Shown piece by piece: positions 1-5,050 of a stretch of 6,654 nt of DNA. Position 1 is the stretch's first letter. Each line of letters starts with the position of its first letter. Source of the stretch: Hyella sp964606015 (GTDB taxonomy: Bacteria; Cyanobacteriota; Cyanobacteriia; Cyanobacteriales; Xenococcaceae); NCBI GenBank assembly GCA_964606015.1, contig CAZSEZ010000221.1, positions 1 to 6,654 on the forward strand. Direction: 5' to 3'. A program made the translations under genes and the position numbers. Below the pieces are notes generated by a model that saw only the letters and a list, made by a program, of their open reading frames with translations, was not told where the DNA came from and did no database searches.

Positions 1-38
1 ATCTACAGTATCATCAACTGCTTCTGGTGCAACATTGG
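1..38 (-). repeat. Start of second 97-codon repeat unit (DNA direct repeat, copy B)
   Basis: These 38 bases match 292-329 at 37 of 38 positions (the one difference is t/c at the 25th base). They encode the repeat opening NVAPEAVDDTVD. The offset is 291 bp, exactly 97 codons, so this is an in-frame tandem domain duplication that probably continues beyond the left edge. Confidence 0.9.
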
Positions 39-678
39 CTGGAGCTACATCAATAGTTACAGTAGATGTCGCCGTACCACCATTACCATCAGATACCGTA
101 GTGGTGAACGAATCAGTTCCCTCAAAGTCTTCATCTGCTGTAAAGACTACACCTTGAGCTGGGTCTGCTTCATCAATAAAGTCTACTGTTCCATTCTCTG
201 GCTGAGTAAAAGAATCAACCGTTAGGCTATCGCCATCTGGATCAGAATCATTGTCTAAGACTGGAATCTCTATAGGCTCTCCTGCAATCGCATCTACAGT
301 ATCATCAACTGCTTCCGGTGCAACATTGGGGCTCTCTTCAGGATCATCTCCAGGATCATTAAGAACAACAACAGCATATCTATCTATATCAAATAGACCT
401 TCACTATTAGTAACCTGAACGATTAGGTTATAGACATTATCTCCACCTGTATCCAATGGATTTTCAAAATCAGGAGGTGTAATAAAAGATAGTCTTCCAG
501 TAGTGGAGTCTAACGTAAAGAATTCAGGATCTAGACCACCTACTATTGAATAGGTCAGTCCGTCACCTTCAACATCCCCGGAAGGATCTATAGTACTAAG
601 GTCAACAACAAAAGTATTTCCTTCAGTAATCGAAAATCTCGATCTATCGTCTGGAACTAGAATTGGATTTAAACTCAT
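1..678 (-). CDS. Cadherin-like / tandem-95 repeat surface or secreted protein, N-terminal 226 residues (C-terminus beyond window)
   Basis: An open frame runs from an ATG at 676-678 to the left edge with no stop, so the gene is cut and its C-terminus lies outside. Residues about 10-108 resemble a bacterial cadherin-like domain, with a LDSTTGRLSF segment (56-65), then DFENP (70-74) and an alternating hydrophobic strand YNLIVQVT (83-90). Residues 118-214 form one complete 97-residue Ig/VCBS-like repeat opening with NVAPEAVDDTVD and carrying the Asp-rich, probably calcium-binding LDNDSDPDGDSLTV (141-154). A second copy begins at 215. The visible part has no Lys, Cys, His or Trp and is very acidic. 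There is no N-terminal signal peptide. In this family that usually means type I secretion through a C-terminal signal, which cannot be checked here. The likely role is an extracellular adhesin or matrix protein. No clear Shine-Dalgarno precedes the ATG. Confidence 0.85.
   Translation of the reverse strand, partial: MSLNPILVPDDRSRFSITEGNTFVVDLSTIDPSGDVEGDGLTYSIVGGLDPEFFTLDSTTGRLSFITPPDFENPLDTGGDNVYNLIVQVTNSEGLFDIDRYAVVVLNDPGDDPEESPNVAPEAVDDTVDAIAGEPIEIPVLDNDSDPDGDSLTVDSFTQPENGTVDFIDEADPAQGVVFTADEDFEGTDSFTTTVSDGNGGTATSTVTIDVAPANVAPEAVDDTVD
292..329 (-). repeat. Start of first 97-codon repeat unit (DNA direct repeat, copy A)
   Basis: This is the partner of 1-38, at 37/38 identity and a 291-bp period. 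Near-identity at DNA level suggests recent duplication or gene conversion between repeat units of the surface-protein gene. Confidence 0.9.
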
Positions 679-829
679 AATTTAGTGGCTTTTTGAGTAT
701 TTGTAAACGTTAAAAAATTACTCTAAACAAATACGGATACTTGGCTCTGATTACCTATATGTCAGGTCAAGTTTCTTCAGTAGTTCCACTATATTACAAT
801 CAGAGAAACGGTTACTGGATGAAGATTAT

Positions 830-843
830 GTATTGACAGATAC
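830..843. promoter_or_regulatory. GTA-N8-TAC motif (possible NtcA-type site, weak)
   Basis: The sequence GTATTGACAGATAC fits the NtcA half-site spacing GTA-N8-TAC and lies 152 bp upstream of the repeat-protein start. No TAN3T -10 box lies 20-24 nt away on either strand, so the usual activated-promoter geometry is absent. The motif is short enough to occur by chance. Confidence 0.2.
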
Positions 844-877
844 TAACAATGTAAAGATCTAGATAGAAAATTACGCA

Positions 878-889
878 TACACTTATGAG
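878..889. repeat. 12-bp direct repeat TACACTTATGAG, copy 1 (copy 2 at 945-956)
   Basis: TACACTTATGAG occurs exactly at 878-889 and 945-956, 67 bp apart, bracketing the hairpin at 888-916. Its meaning is unknown; it may be a duplicated binding site or the relic of a small insertion. Confidence 0.45.
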
Positions 890-916
890 GAAAAGACCCA
901 ATAAGGTTCTTTTCCT
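888..916. terminator. Strong hairpin, possible terminator of the FAD oxidoreductase-EVE transcript
   Basis: Left arm AGGAAAAGACC (888-898) pairs with right arm GGTTCTTTTCCT (905-916): 11 base pairs, one bulged T and a 6-nt loop. It sits 45-73 nt past the EVE stop codon in the direction of transcription. There is no U-run directly after the stem on either strand, so it is not a textbook intrinsic terminator. It could instead protect the 3' end of the mRNA. Confidence 0.4.
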
Positions 917-935
917 AAATTAATCTTGTCTAACG

Positions 936-951
936 AAGTGTAATTACACTT
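936..951. repeat. Perfect 16-bp palindrome AAGTGTAATTACACTT
   Basis: AAGTGTAATTACACTT reads the same on both strands and begins 10 nt past the EVE stop codon. As RNA it gives at most a 6-bp stem with a TAAT loop. As DNA it has the symmetry of a dimeric-regulator operator. Its right half overlaps a 12-bp direct repeat. Confidence 0.5.
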
Positions 952-960
952 ATGAGCAGA

Positions 961-1413
961 CTAAAATCTAGCCATTCCCAAAATCTTCTCAGCAACTTCT
1001 GGCTCGACGGGCATTACAGAAAGACGATTACCTCGCCTCACAACCAGCAAGCGATCGCCATCGAACTCCGTTTTTAAATCTCCTAAAGGAACAATATCGG
1101 GAAAAGTTTCTACATACTGAACACTCACAGTTTGCCAGCGTGGTGCTTCTGGAGTCGCTTTGGCATCATAGTATTTGCTTTTTACATCAAACTGGGTCGG
1201 ATCCACAACGTTATCGATTACCTTCATCAAACCGACAATTCCTGGGATCTTAGTGTTGGAATGATAAAAAAAAGCCAAATCATTTTTTCTCATTTGGCGT
1301 AAAAAATTTCGTGCCTGGTAATTTCTAACTCCATCCCAGATAGTGATTTTATCTGCTTGAAGATCATCTATGCTGTACGCACCAGGCTCGGATTTCATTA
1401 ACCAATATTTCAC
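961..1413 (-). CDS. EVE domain-containing protein (Thy28/THYN1-like)
   Basis: The 150-residue protein is one EVE domain, the usual bacterial length. Family hallmarks are the opening YWLMKSEP (3-10), WDGVRNYQARNFL (26-38), FFYHSN (48-53), and PRWQTVSV (91-98). EVE domains share the PUA/ASCH/YTH fold and are thought to bind modified bases in DNA or RNA; no specific ligand can be read from this sequence. The start codon is GTG (1411-1413). The next ATG (residue 6) would remove part of the conserved YWLMKSEP motif, so GTG is preferred. The upstream oxidoreductase gene ends only 12 nt away. The sequence GAGG (1429-1432) overlaps its last codons and may serve as a rather distant ribosome binding site, suggesting translational coupling in one operon. 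Confidence 0.93.
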   Translation of the reverse strand: MKYWLMKSEPGAYSIDDLQADKITIWDGVRNYQARNFLRQMRKNDLAFFYHSNTKIPGIVGLMKVIDNVVDPTQFDVKSKYYDAKATPEAPRWQTVSVQYVETFPDIVPLGDLKTEFDGDRLLVVRRGNRLSVMPVEPEVAEKILGMARF

Positions 1414-1425
1414 GGATTGCTTATG

Positions 1426-2577
1426 TTACCTCAGTTGTTCGATAAGATTCTGTGTTTCTTCCCCTACAACCCAGTTGGCAAATTCTCTTGCCAAAGGCGG
1501 AGCAAAAACTATCGTACTGGTAAAGCCAGTGAAGAGATAAATTCCTCCAATATTTTTAAGATTGCCTACAACAGCAATACGTTCGGTATTAAATGCGACT
1601 AAACACTGATGACAAGTTCCAGGCAGTTGCGCGATCGCAGGAAGTAAAGGTGCAAGATTAGCCCTAATCTGCTTTTCTGCTTGCTTACTACCTAATTTGT
1701 AATAAGGGTTGGGAATAATGGCACTAATTTGGCCTAAATAAAAAGAGTTATCCTCTAGCTGCACCACCCCTGGGTCGAGGATTGATTTAATTATCTGATC
1801 ATCTGTACGATCCCAGTCGAGATCCTGAGCAGCAGCTTCCAGCACAAAACGCTTTTGTTTAGCGGGCATAACAATCGTATTGAGTCTGATGTTTGCATTT
1901 GGTGCTGTTTTGATAACTTGAGCGTGAGTAAAGTAAACCTTATTTTCAATACCTACATTTTTTAATAAAGTACGAGTCAAACCTCCCGCACAGACTACTG
2001 TATTGGCAGCGTAGTAAGAATTTTGCGAGGTAACAACACCTCCTACAGAGTCGTTATCAAAGACTAAATCTATAACTTCTGCATACTCAATTTTTCCTCT
2101 GTTACGTAAGAATGCCTGTTGATAAGCCTCAACTGTTGCTATCGGATTCACTTGTCCATGAGAAAAACGCAGAGCGCCTGAAATACCAGCAGGATTGAGC
2201 AGAGGTTCTAGAGTACAAGCCTCTTTGGGGTTTAGGATTTCTGGTTTAACAGCAAACTGAGGTAAGCTTTGCGCTACTGCTACAGGGTTCTCATCAGTCT
2301 CCACCGTCAGTAACAAGTCCAACTCTCGAAAACCCGTACTACTATCCAATTCATTAGATAGTTGACGATGTAACTCCAAGCCTATCTGACCTAGCCTACG
2401 AGTTAGAGTAGTAGTTCCAGACCAATAAGCTAAGCCGCCATAGCTATAAACCGTTGCATTATCAGCTAGCCTATTTTTTTCTAGCAATAATACTTTGAGG
2501 CCTTTTTTACTGAGTTCATAGGCTAAAGCCGAACCTGTTATCCCGGCACCCACGACAATCCAATCGTATACACTCAT
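1426..2577 (-). CDS. FAD-dependent oxidoreductase, DAO family (glycine/D-amino-acid oxidase-like)
   Basis: The 383-residue length is typical of the D-amino-acid oxidase/glycine oxidase superfamily. The N-terminus has the Rossmann dinucleotide motif GAGITG (10-15) inside a beta-alpha-beta unit ending at Glu33, which should contact the FAD ribose. A second FAD-associated segment, VVCAGG, lies at 194-199. The C-terminal IAVVGN (334-339) and LFTGFTSTIVFAPPLA (348-363) match the closing FAD/substrate region of the family. Such enzymes oxidise amines or amino acids to imines and pass electrons to oxygen or a quinone; the substrate here cannot be assigned. There is no signal peptide, so it is probably cytoplasmic. 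It is the first gene of a likely operon with the EVE gene. It starts at ATG 2575-2577 and faces the small plus-strand gene across 114 bp, in which I found no convincing promoter. Confidence 0.88.
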   Translation of the reverse strand: MSVYDWIVVGAGITGSALAYELSKKGLKVLLLEKNRLADNATVYSYGGLAYWSGTTTLTRRLGQIGLELHRQLSNELDSSTGFRELDLLLTVETDENPVAVAQSLPQFAVKPEILNPKEACTLEPLLNPAGISGALRFSHGQVNPIATVEAYQQAFLRNRGKIEYAEVIDLVFDNDSVGGVVTSQNSYYAANTVVCAGGLTRTLLKNVGIENKVYFTHAQVIKTAPNANIRLNTIVMPAKQKRFVLEAAAQDLDWDRTDDQIIKSILDPGVVQLEDNSFYLGQISAIIPNPYYKLGSKQAEKQIRANLAPLLPAIAQLPGTCHQCLVAFNTERIAVVGNLKNIGGIYLFTGFTSTIVFAPPLAREFANWVVGEETQNLIEQLR

Positions 2578-2691
2578 TCTCAGAAATAGACTTCTTCAAA
2601 AATCAAAATTTACCATTGAGAAAAGAGGTTAAATGAAAAGCGCAAGATGAAAAAATGATAGTTTACTATTCGTGCAAAAAGTTTACTCGAG

Positions 2692-2892
2692 ATGAAACAA
2701 CAAATCGGCTTTATCAGCAAAATTGCGATCGCATCATTAGTAGTCTCCGAATTAGTTAAATATGGAGGCAGGATTCTTCCTCTACAAGAACATGACTTAA
2801 CAGCCTTGGCAATTGTAATATCGCCCAGCATCATACTAGCGATCATTTTTGCTTTGAGAGCAAAGGATTCAAGTAAAGTAGACCAACATTAA
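2692..2892 (+). CDS. Small two-helix membrane protein, conserved-hypothetical type
   Basis: The product has 66 residues with two hydrophobic stretches, about 5-22 and 37-55. They are joined by a short loop with VKYGGRILPL (22-31) and followed by a charged tail. The pattern of helix, LxKYGG, xxLP, then ALxxVxxPS helix resembles small uncharacterised cyanobacterial membrane proteins as I remember them; no function is known to me. It is the only plus-strand gene here, divergent from the oxidoreductase gene and convergent with the SH3b gene. The frame includes a HIP1 octamer (2725-2732). The ribosome binding site is weak (a GAG touching the ATG). An overlapping minus-strand frame (2610-2846) gives a Cys-rich, unstructured product and looks like its shadow, which favours this reading. 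Confidence 0.65.
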   Translation: MKQQIGFISKIAIASLVVSELVKYGGRILPLQEHDLTALAIVISPSIILAIIFALRAKDSSKVDQH

Positions 2893-3021
2893 AAGTTAAA
2901 TCTATGCTCGATAACCTTACTTAGCCTCCCTTAGGCAACCCATCTCTAAACAGTTGAAAATACTAAATATTCCCACTACCCGATACGTATTAGATAGGAA
3001 AAAAAGCATCGTCTCTAGAGT

Positions 3022-3549
3022 TCAATAGGATGTACGTTTGGTATTACCGTTTTTCACCCAGCCCTCTTGCTGACTCCAAGGAATGCGAACTTTCTGCCAC
3101 TTTTTATCGCTACTTTCTTCGAGGATCACAATTCTAGCATCGTGACTAATACCACCAATTCGGGCAGCATTAAGATTAGGATCGGATCGCAAACTCAATC
3201 CCTGAGGCCAAGTTACTGTCGCGTAATACGCACCTTCAGGTAGCTCTGGCTTCGGTTCAGGCTTAGCGATCGCTTCAGTTACAGCAACCTCCTGCGGTTG
3301 AGCAACTTCAGGTTGAGCAACTGCGGTAGCTGTCTCTTCAGATTCACTAGGTTCACTTTTCTGAGCGGTTTCTTCAGTGTAAACAGGCTTTTCGGGCACA
3401 CTACCAGAAACTCTTTTAAAGTAATAAAAAGCTGCCCCTCCAGCCACACTTGCAATCAAAGTAACACCAACAATAAAACCAAGAATAAACTGAAACATAC
3501 TAGAAACGGCTTTTAGCCATGATTGTTTCGTCATTTTCCGCTCGCTCAT
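3022..3549 (-). CDS. Membrane-anchored SH3b-domain protein
   Basis: The 175-residue protein has three parts. A single hydrophobic helix (about 17-43, with Gly24 and Gly28 in a GxxxG spacing) follows a short basic N-terminus and should act as an uncleaved anchor. A linker rich in Pro, Glu, Ala and Gln (about 50-105) probably spans the periplasm near the wall. A C-terminal bacterial SH3-like (SH3b/SH3_3) domain (about 106-168) contains GLSLRSDPNLNAARIGGI (117-134), the W151-x-K-V strand, and GWVKNG (163-168). SH3b domains often bind peptidoglycan or wall peptides, so a cell-envelope role is likely; there is no catalytic domain. The ATG at 3547-3549 is used. Residue 6 is also Met and a possible alternative start, since neither has a strong Shine-Dalgarno. 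A promoter-like arrangement lies at 3605-3644. Confidence 0.85.
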   Translation of the reverse strand: MSERKMTKQSWLKAVSSMFQFILGFIVGVTLIASVAGGAAFYYFKRVSGSVPEKPVYTEETAQKSEPSESEETATAVAQPEVAQPQEVAVTEAIAKPEPKPELPEGAYYATVTWPQGLSLRSDPNLNAARIGGISHDARIVILEESSDKKWQKVRIPWSQQEGWVKNGNTKRTSY

Positions 3550-3604
3550 CTTAGGTTCTTAGTTGGTTCTCTATGAAAAATTATCGTTTTTTAGAATAGC
3601 CTAA

Positions 3605-3644
3605 ATTATATTAGACCAAATCTCCACCAGGTAAATTTTTTTAC
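3605..3644 (-). promoter_or_regulatory. Candidate NtcA-activated promoter of the SH3b gene
   Basis: On the minus strand a GTA-N8-TAC box (3631-3644, palindromic outer bases GTAAA/TTTAC) is followed after exactly 20 nt by a perfect TATAAT (3605-3610). Known NtcA-activated promoters have GTA-N8-TAC about 20-24 nt before a TAN3T -10 box and lack a -35 element. Here the -35 position reads only TTACCT at 18-nt spacing. Transcription would start near 3598, putting the box centre near -40 and leaving a leader of about 50 nt before the ATG. NtcA is the cyanobacterial nitrogen-control regulator responding to 2-oxoglutarate. Confidence 0.45.
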
Positions 3645-3725
3645 TCTCTGCTAACCCAGTTAACTAAGTGCAAATTTACTAAATAATCAATACTTACTAA
3701 TGGACTTTTATCGTTCTAGCTCACT

Positions 3726-3733
3726 GCGATCGC
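3726..3733. repeat. HIP1 octamer GCGATCGC (intergenic copy)
   Basis: HIP1 is the highly iterated palindrome characteristic of many cyanobacterial genomes. Other copies in this window lie at 1051-1058, 1631-1638, 2725-2732 and 3266-3273, all inside genes. This one, extended to TGCGATCGCA, lies between the kinase operon and the SH3b gene. Confidence 0.9.
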
Positions 3734-3793
3734 ATTTGCCTCCCCAATTTCCTAAGCCACAAAAGTTTATACCTCTGTTGACCCACTCAAAGC

Positions 3794-5050
3794 TCAAACT
3801 CTCTCCTCATAACAAAGCTCACTGAAAGTTATTTGAAAATTTGTCCCGTCAGCTCGCTCCAATTGTAATTCCCCATCAAGCTGCTCTACCAAGGTAGAAA
3901 CCAACTGTAGACCGAGAGATTCTGCGTCTTCGATAACAAAATCAGCAGGCAAGCCAATCCCATTATCCTTGATTGATAAACAAATAGTACCTTTTGATTG
4001 TTGTTTCAGAGATATACAGATTAGGCCTTGATTTTGAGTACTTTTGGGAAAAGCGTGCTCAATTGAATTAGCAATCAACTCATTAATAATTAGACCGCAG
4101 GGATGTGCTGTTTCAATATTTATAACCACATCATCCGTATCAACGACAAATTCAATTTCCCTTTCATTCGTCTCATGAGAAGCAGACAATTTATCTACTA
4201 AATCAATAATATAATCTGCCAGATTAAGCCTTTTTAAATCATCAAATTTATATAATTGTTCATGAATCAAAGCCATGGAATAGATTCTATTTTCACTACT
4301 CCTAAACATTTTCAAAACAGTCTCATTCTCAACAGAGTTAGCTTGTAAATCTAAAAGACTAGCGACTACCAATAAATTGTTTTTAACCCGATGATGAATC
4401 TCCTTCAGTAAAAGCTGCTTCTCCTCTAATGATTTCCGAACAATAATTTCAGCTTTTTGTCTCTCTTGGATCTCTACAGTTAAATCATGGTTGGTTTGTT
4501 GTAGCTCAAATGTTCTTTGTTCTACCTTATTTTCTAACTGTTCATTTAATACTTGTAGCTTTTGCTCTACCTCAATTCTTTGGGTAACCTCAGCTTTTAA
4601 CAACTGGTTTTGCTGAGCCAACACAGAACTCATAGAACACAACCTTAAGTGTAATTTAATTCTGGCGAATACTTCTTGTGGTTGAATTGGCTTTGTTACG
4701 TAATCAATAGCACCAACCTGAAAACCTTTAACTTTATCCTCTACACTTGATAAAGCAGTCATAAAAATGACGGGAATGTCTTTAGTTTTTGGATCAGCTT
4801 TCAGACGAATACAAGTCTCATAGCCGTCAATTCCAGGCATCAAAATATCTAAAAGAATAATTCCAGGTTGGGCATACTTAGCCCTTCTCAAGCAACTTGG
4901 GCCATCTTTAGCAATAAGAGTTGTCAGGCCTTTATTTTCTAAATAGTCAACGATAACGGAAAGATTAGTCAAATTATCATCGACGACCAAAATAGTGTAG
5001 TTTTCTAACTCAAGCTGTTCATCTAGCTGTGACAAATTAGGAGATATCAT
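3794..5050 (-). CDS. Response regulator-histidine kinase: REC, coiled coil, HisKA_2, HATPase_c
   Basis: The 418-residue protein begins with a complete receiver domain (about 18-135): acidic pair Asp24-Asp25, phospho-acceptor Asp68 in LLDILMPGIDG, Thr98, and Lys120 in VTKP. A long coiled coil (about 140-212) leads to a HisKA_2 dimerisation/phosphotransfer domain with LLKEIHHRVKNN (214-225); His219 or His220 is the phospho-acceptor. The ATPase domain has the N-box NELIANSIEHAF (323-334) and DNGIGLP (362-368), then SLGLQLV (378-384). There is no membrane segment, so it is cytoplasmic. The receiver sits in the input position and probably controls the kinase, with phosphate coming from the upstream-encoded kinase. 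The ATG overlaps the upstream stop as ATGA (5047-5050), so the genes are translationally coupled. GGGAG at 5061-5065, 10 nt before the ATG, is a good ribosome binding site. The target regulator is not in the window. Confidence 0.93.
   Translation of the reverse strand: MISPNLSQLDEQLELENYTILVVDDNLTNLSVIVDYLENKGLTTLIAKDGPSCLRRAKYAQPGIILLDILMPGIDGYETCIRLKADPKTKDIPVIFMTALSSVEDKVKGFQVGAIDYVTKPIQPQEVFARIKLHLRLCSMSSVLAQQNQLLKAEVTQRIEVEQKLQVLNEQLENKVEQRTFELQQTNHDLTVEIQERQKAEIIVRKSLEEKQLLLKEIHHRVKNNLLVVASLLDLQANSVENETVLKMFRSSENRIYSMALIHEQLYKFDDLKRLNLADYIIDLVDKLSASHETNEREIEFVVDTDDVVINIETAHPCGLIINELIANSIEHAFPKSTQNQGLICISLKQQSKGTICLSIKDNGIGLPADFVIEDAESLGLQLVSTLVEQLDGELQLERADGTNFQITFSELCYEERV

Larger units (their letters stand above)
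679..960. other. Intergenic region between the EVE-domain gene and the repeat-protein gene
   Basis: This 282-bp gap separates two minus-strand genes and should hold the end of the EVE transcript and the promoter of the repeat-protein gene. I see no convincing ORF or RNA gene. It contains a hairpin (888-916), a palindrome (936-951), a 12-bp direct repeat (878-889 and 945-956), a GTA-N8-TAC motif (830-843), and an 8-bp inverted repeat CTCTGATT/AATCAGAG (745-752 and 798-805). A weak minus-strand TAATAT (791-796) is the nearest thing to a -10 box, without a matching -35. Confidence 0.6.

Noticed and set aside
745..805. Inverted repeat CTCTGATT/AATCAGAG with a 45-nt gap
   Set aside because: Arms of 8 bp so far apart are weak evidence for a structured RNA or an operator.
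833..865. Plus-strand promoter with a perfect TTGACA (833-838)
   Set aside because: The only -10-like hexamer, TAGATA (860-865), is 21 nt away, and no plus-strand gene follows.
1417..1602. Plus-strand 61-codon open frame
   Set aside because: It lies wholly antisense to the conserved C-terminal coding region of the oxidoreductase and has no protein-like features.
2578..2691. Divergent promoters between the oxidoreductase and the small membrane protein gene
   Set aside because: TACTAT (2664-2669, plus strand) is the best -10-like match, but no -35 lies at proper spacing, and no pair of boxes was found on the minus strand.
2610..2846. Minus-strand 78-codon open frame opposite the small membrane protein gene
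   Set aside because: The product is Cys-rich with no recognisable motif and scattered hydrophobic residues. The opposite strand gives a coherent two-helix protein, so this is most likely a shadow.
2924..2936. Small hairpin GCCT-CCCTT-AGGC between the convergent genes
   Set aside because: A 4-bp stem without a T-run is too weak to call a terminator.
2999..3020. Terminator for the SH3b gene (seven T on the minus strand at 2999-3005, preceded by the palindrome CTCTAGAG)
   Set aside because: The palindrome has no loop and the remaining stem (CATC/GATG) is only 4 bp, so there is no convincing hairpin before the T-run.
3298..3516. Plus-strand 72-codon open frame
   Set aside because: It is antisense to the linker and membrane helix of the SH3b gene, and its low-complexity Ser/Phe/Asn composition mirrors that gene's codons.
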